Shown one piece after another: positions 15,407 to 22,022 of a stretch of 22,883 bases of DNA. The stretch is from contig DATDJZ010000065.1 of NCBI GenBank assembly GCA_036520315.1, forward strand, positions 1 through 22,883, read 5' to 3'. A program made the position numbers and the translations under genes. The notes beneath the pieces are model-generated. The model was not told the origin of the DNA. It saw only the letters and a list, made by a program, of their open reading frames with translations, and searched no databases. The stretch is from DASUPK01 sp036520315. Its GTDB lineage: Bacteria; Actinomycetota; Thermoleophilia; Solirubrobacterales; 70-9. How positions within the stretch are numbered: the stretch's first letter is position 1; every line of letters begins with the position of its first letter.

Positions 15407-15439
15407 CTCTGTCTCCCTGGAGTCGACTCCGCCGAGGCC

Positions 15440-15465
15440 TGATACAAACGGCACGGCATGTATCA
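15440..15465 (-). promoter_or_regulatory. Inverted repeat TGATACA-N12-TGTATCA in the lipase promoter
   Basis: TGATACA (15440-15446) and TGTATCA (15459-15465) are perfect 7-bp inverted arms with a 12-nt spacer, centred about 47 nt upstream of the lipase start. On the minus strand TTGATA (15461-15466) could be a -35, followed after 16 nt by a TATCAG -10. A dimeric regulator bound to the arms would then cover the promoter. The regulator is unknown. Confidence 0.45.
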
Positions 15466-15583
15466 AAGGCTGCCCCGCATTTGCGTGTCTCAAACTCGCA
15501 GGATGGGGCGCCTGGCACTGGGATTGGGCGTGGACCGGCGCTGCCGGCGTTCGCCACGTCCTCGGCCGTGACCGCACACCACC

Positions 15584-15595
15584 AGGGCTAGCCCT
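15584..15595. repeat. 12-bp palindrome after the split TSUP operon
   Basis: AGGGCTAGCCCT is a perfect palindrome 9 nt past the end of the second TSUP gene on the minus strand. It has no loop and no T tract, so a terminator role is doubtful. Confidence 0.35.
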
Positions 15596-15604
15596 ACCCA
15601 GGGA

Positions 15605-15988
15605 TCAATCGGAAGGTCGATCGGCCGGCCTGAGGGCCCGGACGAGCAGCTGAGCGGCGATGACCAGCGCCAGCCCGGCGAAGATCAGCTCGAGAGCCCG
15701 CTGGGGGATCTCGTTGGCGGTGACCACGCCGATCGCGACCCCGGGCGCTGCCAAGACGCCGATTACCGCCCCATCCCTGACCCGGACGTTGCCGTAGCCC
15801 AGCTGGCGCCAGACGGCCACGATCGCCACCGGGACGATCGCGAGCAGGGAGGTCGCCTCCGCGCCCACCTGGCTCTCGTCCATGAAGATCACGAGGGCCG
15901 GGACGAAGAGGATCCCGCCCCCCACCCCCAGCAGCCCGCCGACCATCCCGCCGGCGAAGCCCAGGATTGCCGCGGCGATCTCGCTCAC
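15605..15988 (-). CDS. Half-size TauE/SafE (TSUP) permease, second subunit
   Basis: A 127-residue hydrophobic protein equal to one half of a normal ~250-residue TauE/SafE transporter. It has four probable helices. The repeat signature is present once: ILGFAGGMVGGLLGVGGGILFVPAL (residues 8-32), then AEATSLLAIVPVAIVAVW, the GN-V loop (YGNVRVRD) and a closing hydrophobic helix ahead of a charged tail (RALRPADRPSD). TSUP proteins move sulfite, sulfoacetate or other organic anions; the substrate is unknown here. The GTG start at 15988 overlaps the TGA of the upstream half-size gene, so translation is coupled. The two products probably pair into one transporter. Confidence 0.87.
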   Translation of the reverse strand: MSEIAAAILGFAGGMVGGLLGVGGGILFVPALVIFMDESQVGAEATSLLAIVPVAIVAVWRQLGYGNVRVRDGAVIGVLAAPGVAIGVVTANEIPQRALELIFAGLALVIAAQLLVRALRPADRPSD

Positions 15989-16362
15989 GGCACGATCAGC
16001 TCGATCGCGACCACGATCAGGAGCAGGGCGAACAGCAGCGAGATCGCGCGCTCCGGGACGCGCTGCTGGAGTGCGGTCCCCGCTATCGCGCCGCCGATCG
16101 CGGGAACGCCAACGAGGGCTGCGTTCGGGGGATCGACGTTGCCGTAGAACGCCTGGACAGTGACCCCGATGGCGGCGATCACGATGATCGCCATCATGCT
16201 CGTCCCGGTCGCCTCCCGCTCGCCGTATGCGAGCCAGATCAGCAGCAGAGGGACGATCACGCTGCCGCCACCGACCCCGAGCAGGCCGCTGAAGATGCCG
16301 CCCGCGGTCCCGATGGCCGCCAGCTTCAGGGTCCGCGACGTCACGGCCGGCGTCCGCTGCAT
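15985..16362 (-). CDS. Half-size TauE/SafE (TSUP) permease, first subunit
   Basis: A 125-residue membrane protein, the first of the pair. It carries the same half-transporter signature: AAIGTAGGIFSGLLGVGGGSVIVPLL (residues 15-40), then GTSMMAIIVIAAIGVTVQAF, the YGNVDPPNAALV loop and a final helix LLFALLLIVVAIELIV. It stops cleanly at TGA, whose first two bases are shared with the GTG of the next gene. Both halves keep the full repeat motif, so this is a two-gene form and not an obviously broken gene. The start at 16362 has TAGTAT 8 nt upstream and no ribosome binding site, and is divergent from otsB over only 20 bp. Confidence 0.88.
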   Translation of the reverse strand: MQRTPAVTSRTLKLAAIGTAGGIFSGLLGVGGGSVIVPLLLIWLAYGEREATGTSMMAIIVIAAIGVTVQAFYGNVDPPNAALVGVPAIGGAIAGTALQQRVPERAISLLFALLLIVVAIELIVP

Positions 16363-16369
16363 GGCGGGC

Positions 16370-16376
16370 GATACTA
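16370..16376. promoter_or_regulatory. Overlapping divergent -10 elements of TSUP operon and otsB
   Basis: On the minus strand 16371-16376 reads TAGTAT, 8 nt before the TSUP ATG (16362). On the plus strand 16370-16375 reads GATACT, 7 nt before the otsB GTG (16383). The two hexamers occupy almost the same bases in a 20-bp intergenic gap, so the two promoters should exclude one another. Confidence 0.45.
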
Positions 16377-16382
16377 GAGCGC

Positions 16383-17240
16383 GTGAACGCCGGCAGTGCA
16401 GAGGAGGGCGGCGTCGATACGGGGCGGCTCGATTCCGTGCTCGCCCCGCTTCGCCAACAATCCGATCGCTCCGCGATCCTCACGGACGTCGACGGGACGA
16501 TCGCGCCGATCGTCGCCGACCCAGCCGAGGCGAGCGTGCCCGAAGCCACCCGAGAGCTGCTTCGCCTCCTGGCGAAGCGATATGCGCTCGTCGGCTGCCT
16601 GAGCGGCCGCCGCGCCCTGGACGCTCGTCGCGTAGTGGGGCTGGATGATCTCGCGTACTCGGGCAACCACGGTTTCGAGCTGCTGCTCCCCGGAGACACC
16701 GAAGTACGCCCTGACCCCTCTCTGGACGGACACGAGGAGGACGCCCCCCGCTTCGTGGGCGGCCTGGACCGTTCCGAGCTCGAGCGGGTCGGCATCAGGA
16801 CCGAGGACAAGGGCGCCATCGTCGCCCTTCACTGGCGCGGGGCGGCGAACGAGACGGCCGCGGAGTCGCTCGCCCAGGAGATCGCCAGCGAAGCGGAATG
16901 GGAGGGATTGATCCCCCATCGCGGCCGGAAGGTGCTCGAGATCCGCCCCAACGTGGCGATCAACAAGGGGATCGCGGTCGCGGCCCTGATCGCCTCACAT
17001 CCGGCGGCCACAAACAACGCCGCCGAATCCATCGACCACGCGCTCTACGGAGGCGATGACCGAACCGACATCGACGCCTTCGCCGCACTGCGGACCCTCC
17101 AGGAGGACCGGGAGCTCGAGACCGCCGTCTGCATCGCGGTCGCCTCTGACGAGTCCCCGCCCGAGGTCGCGGGGGCCGCGGACCTGACGGTTCCCGGGCC
17201 GGAGGGGTTCGTTCGCGTGCTCGAGGGGCTGGGCGAATAG
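16383..17240 (+). CDS. otsB: Trehalose-6-phosphate phosphatase
   Basis: A 285-residue HAD-superfamily phosphatase, the second step of trehalose synthesis from UDP-glucose and glucose 6-phosphate. HAD motif I is DVDGT at 35-39 (nucleophile D35, acid D37). Motif II is in LVGCLSGRRALDARRVV (Ser 74). The typical YSGNHGFE segment is at 92-99, motif III NKGIAV at 194-199 and motif IV GDDRTDIDAF at 224-233. These match OtsB rather than other HAD enzymes. No otsA synthase is in the window. The GTG start at 16383 fits the leaderless pattern. A small membrane-protein gene begins 12 nt after the stop and may be cotranscribed. Confidence 0.93.
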   Translation: MNAGSAEEGGVDTGRLDSVLAPLRQQSDRSAILTDVDGTIAPIVADPAEASVPEATRELLRLLAKRYALVGCLSGRRALDARRVVGLDDLAYSGNHGFELLLPGDTEVRPDPSLDGHEEDAPRFVGGLDRSELERVGIRTEDKGAIVALHWRGAANETAAESLAQEIASEAEWEGLIPHRGRKVLEIRPNVAINKGIAVAALIASHPAATNNAAESIDHALYGGDDRTDIDAFAALRTLQEDRELETAVCIAVASDESPPEVAGAADLTVPGPEGFVRVLEGLGE

Positions 17241-17252
17241 TGTCGCCACGCG

Positions 17253-17801
17253 ATGGCGTTCTGCGACCTGCTGCGAATGACCGTCCTGCTCGCCGCGGGC
17301 GCGGCGACGGTACTGGCCACCGTGACCGCGATCGTGGTCGGGACCACCGTTGACACCCTGACGCTCTTCGTCGCCCTCGCCTGGTGGATCATCGCCCTGA
17401 TCGGCGGACTGATTCTCGGCCGTCCGTCGCAGGCGGCGGAGGCGATGCAGCCGGTCCTCGCCGAGGCCCGGACGGCCACGGCCATGCCGGAGATCGGCAA
17501 TCCGACCCGGGCCGCACTCGCCCGGCTCTGGCCAATCGGTGCCTTCGCGGTGGTCGCGGGCGGACTCGGGTTCGTCCTTCCCGGCGTCTCGGCCGTGGGC
17601 GCCGGCTTCGCTCTGGCGGCCGCGCTCATGTGGCGGTCAAGAGAGGCAGCGGTGGCCGCGATCGAGGAGCGCGACGGCGTGCGCTTCTACGTGGAGCCCG
17701 GCTCGGCACTGCAGCCGGTCAGATTGATCCGCACCCCGGGGCTGCGCCGCGATCGGCCAACGCCGGGACACCCGCCGCCGCCGCCGACCGCCCCCGCCTG
17801 A
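17253..17801 (+). CDS. Small membrane protein, function unknown
   Basis: A 182-residue protein I do not recognise. It has two hydrophobic hairpins: residues 9-29 with 36-56, and 92-110 with 112-127. A 35-residue polar loop that includes PEIGNPTRAALARLWP joins them. The remaining ~55 residues are soluble: EERDGVRFYVEPGSALQPVRLIRTPG, then a Pro-rich end with five prolines in a row. This resembles short actinobacterial membrane proteins of unknown role. It starts 12 nt after otsB, which suggests one transcript. An ATG at 17277 is an alternative start. The cluster of inverted repeats begins 4 nt after its stop. Confidence 0.75.
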   Translation: MAFCDLLRMTVLLAAGAATVLATVTAIVVGTTVDTLTLFVALAWWIIALIGGLILGRPSQAAEAMQPVLAEARTATAMPEIGNPTRAALARLWPIGAFAVVAGGLGFVLPGVSAVGAGFALAAALMWRSREAAVAAIEERDGVRFYVEPGSALQPVRLIRTPGLRRDRPTPGHPPPPPTAPA

Positions 17802-17804
17802 GCG

Positions 17805-17910
17805 CGAACGTCCCGGAACCCCTCGTATAGGGAGGAGCGCGGGACGTTCGGGGAGTCCGGGCGCGCGAACGTCCCGCAATGTGCCCTCTCGGCGGTACTG
17901 CGGGACGTTG
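17805..17910. repeat. Four alternating copies of an AACGTCCCG inverted repeat
   Basis: CGAACGTCCCG occurs at 17805-17815 and 17866-17876, and its reverse complement CGGGACGTTCG at 17840-17850 and (as CGGGACGTTG) 17901-17910. They form two hairpins in succession: 11-bp arms with a 24-nt middle that itself has a short CCCT/AGGG stem, then AACGTCCCGCA (17868-17878) with TGCGGGACGTT (17899-17909). The block fills the gap between two convergent genes and is the only such repeat noticed in the window. It could be a BIME-like REP pair or a bidirectional transcript end. Confidence 0.75.
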
Positions 17911-17913
17911 GAG

Positions 17914-19389
17914 CTAGGCCCCTACCGGGGCTGCCTCGGCCTGGCCCGCCTCGGCGTTCGCCATCTCCATATGAGCCTTGCTGTCGCGGGTCCGGATCAG
18001 GACCAGCGTCGCGACGAAGCCCAGCAGGGCGATCACGGCACCGCCGAGGAAGGCACTCTGGAATCCCTCGGTGAGCGCATTGGGCAGCGTCGACTGACCC
18101 GTCGCCATCACGTCGTTGGTGCGCGAGGTGGCGATCGTCGAGAGGACGGCCAGCCCGAGCGCACCGCCGATCTGCTGGGAGGTGTTGATCAGGCCGCTCG
18201 CCAGGCCCTGCTCGCGCTGCTCCACTCCGGAGACAGCCGCGATCGTGGAGGTCACGAAGCCGAACCCGAGGCCGATCGCCGCCAGCAGGGACGCCCCGAG
18301 GATGTCGGTCAGGAAGCCACCGCCGAGCGACACCTGGCTGAACCAGAGGAGGCCCGCGGCGACGAACAGCATTCCTGCCGCCAGGATCGGCTTGAAGCCG
18401 AACCGGGTGACGAGCTGCCCGCCGAAGCCGGCGGCCACGATGATCGTCAGCGCCAGCGGCAGGTACGAGAGCCCGGCGTGGATCGCGCTGTAGCCGAGCA
18501 CCTGCTGCATGTAGAGGGAGATGAAGTAGAACATCGAGAACAGGGAGGCTCCGAGGAGCAAGCCCACGACGTTCGCGCCGGTCAGAGTCCGAAGCCGGAA
18601 GATCCGGAAGGGAACCAGCGGCGCCTTCGAGCGGAGCTCGATCACCACGAAGATTCCGATGAGGGCCACCGCGCCCGCCAGCAGGCCGACGATCTTGGTC
18701 GACCCCCAACCGGCCTCGCTGGCGTCAAGGAACGCATAGGCGAGCAGGGAGAGACCGGCGGTGACGCTGACCGCTCCCGCCGCGTCGAAGTGCCGCGTCA
18801 CGGACTCCGAGCGGCTCTCCGGAATCAGACCGGGCGTAAGCGCGAGTGCGATCGCCGCGACCGGCACGTTCACCCAGAGCACCCACTCCCAGCCGAGGCC
18901 GTCGGTGAGGATCCCGCCGAGGAGCACGCCCGCCGCGCCTGCTGAGCCGGCCACGGCACCCCAGACTCCCAGCGCCTTATTGCGCTCGGACCCATCCTGG
19001 AACAGCGAGGTGATGATCGAGAGGGCCGCCGGCGAGACGATCGCTGCGCCCAGGCCCTGCGCCGCCCGCGCGGCGATCAGCTGACCCTGGGTTGTCGCGA
19101 AGCCCGCTGCCAGGGAGGCGATTCCGACGACGGCCAGACCGGTCATGAACACGCGTCGCCGGCCGAGCAGATCTGCCGCGCGGCCGCCGAGCAGGAGGAA
19201 TCCACCGAAGGCGATCACGTACGCGTTCACGACCCAGGCGAGGTTCGACTCGGAGAAGTTCAGTGCGTCACCGATACTCGGCAGGGCGACGTTGACGATC
19301 GATGCGTCGAGCACCACGATGAACTGAGCCAGGCAGAGGAGGATCAACGCCGTCCACCTGCGATCCAGATATTCCTGTGCGGTTGTCAT
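17914..19389 (-). CDS. DHA2-family MFS multidrug exporter (EmrB/QacA-type)
   Basis: A 491-residue inner-membrane proton-drug antiporter with about 14 helices, the usual DHA2 size. Family motifs are LDASIVNVALPSI in helix 1 (27-39, with D28), motif A GGRAADLLGRRRV (68-80) and the antiporter motif C in helix 5, GSAGAAGVLLGGILTDGLGW (148-167). SRSESVTRHFDAAG marks the central cytoplasmic loop. The substrate is unknown. ATG 19389 is well supported by AAAGGAG about 10 nt upstream. It is divergent from a TetR regulator across 214 bp that contain two matching palindromes, so repression by that TetR is expected. The stop codon lies next to the repeat block. Confidence 0.93.
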   Translation of the reverse strand: MTTAQEYLDRRWTALILLCLAQFIVVLDASIVNVALPSIGDALNFSESNLAWVVNAYVIAFGGFLLLGGRAADLLGRRRVFMTGLAVVGIASLAAGFATTQGQLIAARAAQGLGAAIVSPAALSIITSLFQDGSERNKALGVWGAVAGSAGAAGVLLGGILTDGLGWEWVLWVNVPVAAIALALTPGLIPESRSESVTRHFDAAGAVSVTAGLSLLAYAFLDASEAGWGSTKIVGLLAGAVALIGIFVVIELRSKAPLVPFRIFRLRTLTGANVVGLLLGASLFSMFYFISLYMQQVLGYSAIHAGLSYLPLALTIIVAAGFGGQLVTRFGFKPILAAGMLFVAAGLLWFSQVSLGGGFLTDILGASLLAAIGLGFGFVTSTIAAVSGVEQREQGLASGLINTSQQIGGALGLAVLSTIATSRTNDVMATGQSTLPNALTEGFQSAFLGGAVIALLGFVATLVLIRTRDSKAHMEMANAEAGQAEAAPVGA

Positions 19390-19495
19390 CTCTCTTCGCT
19401 CCTTTCGATCGCTTCCCGGCTGCTCTTGCCGGTCTCACCTAGATGACGAATGGGCCCTCTCGAAATAGACATCTTCGTCCTGTATGGTTCCTATT

Positions 19496-19546
19496 CGGAA
19501 GCGGAGTTCCGGTTTCGATTACAACTATACGGAATTTGAGTTCCGT
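19496..19546. promoter_or_regulatory. Two operator-like palindromes between the MFS and tetR genes
   Basis: The pattern CGGAA-N6-TTCCG occurs at 19496-19511 and 19530-19545; the second extends to ACGGAATTTGAGTTCCGT (19529-19546). Both also share AG before the right arm. They start 34 nt apart in the divergent intergenic region, which is unusually AT-rich for this genome. A TATACG hexamer (19526-19531) overlapping the second copy may be a -10 for tetR. Binding by the adjacent TetR is inferred. Confidence 0.65.
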
Positions 19547-19603
19547 TTGCAGAATGAGCATCGGCACAGCCCAAGACAATTCCGGCGAAGGAATGCGAAG
19601 CCA

Positions 19604-20242
19604 ATGACACCCGTAACAGAGGCCAAGCCAGCTTCGGGCGAGAACGGCGCTGTCGCCGAGCGCGTGCTCCGCGCGGACGCCCGCCGTAACCGGGAGGCCG
19701 TGCTCGCGGCCGCCAAGAGGCTCTTCGCCGATGAGGGGCTCGACGCGCAGATGCCGGACGTCGCCAAGGCCGCGAAGGTCGGCGTCGGGACCGTCTACCG
19801 CCACTTCCCCACGAAAGCCGACCTGATCGCGGCGCTCGCCGCGGAGCGCTTCGAGCGTCTGGCCGAGAAGGCGCGCGAGGGCATCGCGGCCGAGGATCCG
19901 TGGGAGGGCCTTTGCGAGTTCATTCGCTTCTCGGCCCAGATCCAGGCCGACGACCGCGGCCTCTGCGAGGTGATGGGCTCCCGACCCGAGGTGATGGCGA
20001 CCTCGGCCTATGCGGTCGGACTGGACGGGCTCTGCGAAGAGCTCGTCAGGCGGGCTCAGCGCTCGGGGGACCTGCGCAAGGACCTCGACCGGGAGGACGT
20101 CCCCATGATCGCCTGCAGCCTCGGTCGCATCACGCCCGCTGAGCAAGGGCCGGCCGTGGGACGGTGGCCGAGGCTCGTCGAGATCCTCATCGACGGGCTG
20201 CGGGCTCCCGGCAGCTCTAGGCTGCCGAAGCCGCTCGCCTAG
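19604..20242 (+). CDS. TetR-family regulator divergent from the MFS exporter
   Basis: A 212-residue TetR regulator. After a short polar N-terminus, the DNA-binding domain (about 26-85) has ARRNREAVLAAAKRLFADEG, then DVAKAAKVGVGTVYRHFPTKADLI, a textbook TetR helix-turn-helix. The C-terminal part includes FIRFSAQIQADDRG and a final LVEILIDGLRAP, resembling the SBP-type TetR C-terminal domain. It probably represses the divergent MFS pump and itself. The open frame reaches 19484, but those 40 codons lie over the operators and have odd composition. ATG 19604 fits better, with GGCGAAGGAA about 10-14 nt upstream. The end is convergent with polX. Confidence 0.92.
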   Translation: MTPVTEAKPASGENGAVAERVLRADARRNREAVLAAAKRLFADEGLDAQMPDVAKAAKVGVGTVYRHFPTKADLIAALAAERFERLAEKAREGIAAEDPWEGLCEFIRFSAQIQADDRGLCEVMGSRPEVMATSAYAVGLDGLCEELVRRAQRSGDLRKDLDREDVPMIACSLGRITPAEQGPAVGRWPRLVEILIDGLRAPGSSRLPKPLA

Positions 20243-20247
20243 GCGAG
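20209..20247. repeat. Hairpin and palindrome at the tetR-polX convergent junction
   Basis: CGGCAGC (20209-20215) pairs with GCTGCCG (20221-20227) over a 5-nt loop. It is followed by the perfect palindrome CTCGCCTAGGCGAG (20234-20247), which contains the tetR stop codon and ends 4 nt before the polX stop. Neither has a T tract. They may end or stabilise the two convergent transcripts. Confidence 0.45.
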
Positions 20248-20250
20248 TCC

Positions 20251-21987
20251 CTACTTCTTCTTTGCCCGCTTCCGCAGCGGGGCGAACGAGCGCCACGTTC
20301 TCGTATTCGCGATCTGATCGGCGCCGAGCCAGGCGCGGCGGGCGGTCGCAACCGAGTAGCGGATGTTGGCCAGGGTCTCCGTGCCGTGCGCGTCCGTGGT
20401 GCAAACGATCCGGACCCCGGCTTCGGCGGCGAGCTTGGCGTTGTGCTCGTTCAAGTCGCGCCGGTTCGGGTTGCCGTTGATCTCCATCATCGTGCCCGTC
20501 CTCGCCGCGGCCTCGGCGATCCGCGTCATGTCCACCGCGTAGGGCTCCCGCCGGAGCAGCAGGCGGCCGGTGAGATGACCGATGCAGTCGACCAGGGGTT
20601 GCTCCATCGCCGCGATCACCCGCTCGGTCATCGCCTTCTCGGAGATGTTGAAAGAGGTGTGGACGCTCGCCATCACCCAGTCGAGCTCGGCGAGCAGCTC
20701 ATCCGGGTAGTCGAGCGAGCCGTCGTTTCCGATGTTCACCTCCGAGCCGGCGAGCAGCCGGAAGCCCCGCGGGGCCGACTCGTTCCAGGCCCGGATCTCC
20801 TCGATCCGCTTGGCGAGCTGCTTCGGGGTGACGTGATTGCCGAAGCCGTGGCTGGCCGAGTGGTCGGTGATCGCCAGATACGCGTAGCCGCGCCCGCGTG
20901 CAGCCTCCGCCATCGCCTCGAGGCTGTTCCGCCCATCTGAGAGGGTCGTGTGGCAGTGGAGGTCCCCGCGGATGTCCTCCACGGTGACCAGCTCGGGCAG
21001 CTCCCCGGTGTCCCCCGCCTCGATCTCGCCGCGCCCCTCCCGCAGTTCCGGCTCGATGTAGGGCAGGCCGAGCAGCTCATAGATCCCGGCCTCCTCTGAA
21101 AACCGGTGGACCTTCTTGCCCTCGACCTCGGCCACGCCGTGCTCGCTCACGGAGTACCCACGCCCCAGCGCTCTTTCCCGCAGCTCGACGTTGTGCTCCG
21201 CCGAGCCGGTGAAGTGCTGGAGCAGGTCCCCGAACGTCTCCTCGGTGCCGATTCGCAGGTCGACCTTCAGCCCGGAGTGGGTCAGCACGCTCGCGGCCGC
21301 GTCGCCCCCGCGCCGGGACTCGGCGGAAAGCCCGTGCGTCGCCAGCGCCTCCACCAGGGCGGCGGGATCGTCGGTCGTGGCGATCAGGTCAAGGTCCTTG
21401 CAGGTCTCGGTCCAGCGCCGGGCTGAGCCCGCGATCTCGATCCGGGTCGCCACCCCGAGGCCGAGCAGGTCCGAACTGATTTCCTCCGCGATCGGCAACA
21501 CGCTGGAGAGGAGCAGGCGCTCCCCGATCCCGTCCTCGGTGACGCCCTCGAGCGAGGAGAGGATGTTCTCCTCGGTCTTCGCCCCGAGGCCGCGCATCCC
21601 GCTGATCCGCCCCTGCTCGGCGGCCTCCTTCAGCTGGATGAGGTTCTCGACACCGAGCTCGTCGTAGATCCGGCGAGCGGTCTTCGCGCCCAGGCCGGGA
21701 ACGCGGGTCACCTCCACCAGGGTCGCGGGGAACTTGGCCTTCAGCTTGTCGGCCGAGGGGATGCTGCCCGTCTCGATCAGCGTCTCGATCTTCTCCGCCA
21801 GCGTCTTGCCGACGTTGGGAAGCTCGGTGAGCCTGCCCTCCCCGGCGAGCTGCTCGATCGACACCGGGCTCTCGGCGATTGTGCGGGCGGCCTCCCGGTA
21901 GGCGAGGACCCGGAAGCGGTCTGCCCCGTCGAGCTCGTACAGGATCCCGAGCTCCCGCAGGGCGGCGGCGATCTCCGCGTTGCGCAT
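20251..21987 (-). CDS. polX: DNA polymerase X with PHP domain
   Basis: A 578-residue bacterial PolX, a small family-X polymerase used in gap-filling base-excision repair, with a PHP phosphoesterase domain that can remove 3' ends. The N-terminal 8-kDa-like region has helix-hairpin-helix motifs at LPNVGKTLA (56-64), VPGLGAKTA (96-104) and MRGLGAKTE (131-139). The polymerase palm has AGSARRWTETCKDLDL (186-201) with metal-binding D198 and D200, plus D243 in KVDLRI. In typical family-X enzymes the motif ends GDID; here it reads KDLD, keeping both acids. The PHP domain starts at GDLHCHTTLSDG (341-352) and continues with AITDHS, ASVHTSF and CTTDAHG. It ends in a basic tail RKRAKKK. It is leaderless and divergent from the mannosyltransferase. 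Confidence 0.94.
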   Translation of the reverse strand: MRNAEIAAALRELGILYELDGADRFRVLAYREAARTIAESPVSIEQLAGEGRLTELPNVGKTLAEKIETLIETGSIPSADKLKAKFPATLVEVTRVPGLGAKTARRIYDELGVENLIQLKEAAEQGRISGMRGLGAKTEENILSSLEGVTEDGIGERLLLSSVLPIAEEISSDLLGLGVATRIEIAGSARRWTETCKDLDLIATTDDPAALVEALATHGLSAESRRGGDAAASVLTHSGLKVDLRIGTEETFGDLLQHFTGSAEHNVELRERALGRGYSVSEHGVAEVEGKKVHRFSEEAGIYELLGLPYIEPELREGRGEIEAGDTGELPELVTVEDIRGDLHCHTTLSDGRNSLEAMAEAARGRGYAYLAITDHSASHGFGNHVTPKQLAKRIEEIRAWNESAPRGFRLLAGSEVNIGNDGSLDYPDELLAELDWVMASVHTSFNISEKAMTERVIAAMEQPLVDCIGHLTGRLLLRREPYAVDMTRIAEAAARTGTMMEINGNPNRRDLNEHNAKLAAEAGVRIVCTTDAHGTETLANIRYSVATARRAWLGADQIANTRTWRSFAPLRKRAKKK

Positions 21988-21993
21988 ATTCGA

Positions 21994-22016
21994 AAGCTAG
22001 TGGGGGCGGCTATCTT
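21994..22016. promoter_or_regulatory. Divergent leaderless promoters of polX and the mannosyltransferase
   Basis: The 35-bp gap holds two -10 elements. On the minus strand 21994-21999 reads TAGCTT, 6 nt before the polX ATG. On the plus strand TATCTT (22011-22016) is 6 nt before the GTG at 22023. The 6-nt gaps are identical and there are no ribosome binding sites. Each -35 region would fall over the other -10 or inside the neighbouring gene. Confidence 0.55.
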
Positions 22017-22022
22017 GCCGCC

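Noticed and set aside
15605..16819. A 404-codon minus-strand frame that would join the second TSUP half to upstream sequence
   Set aside because: Its first two thirds are antisense to otsB or out of frame with the first TSUP half. Only the part from GTG 15988 is a real protein.
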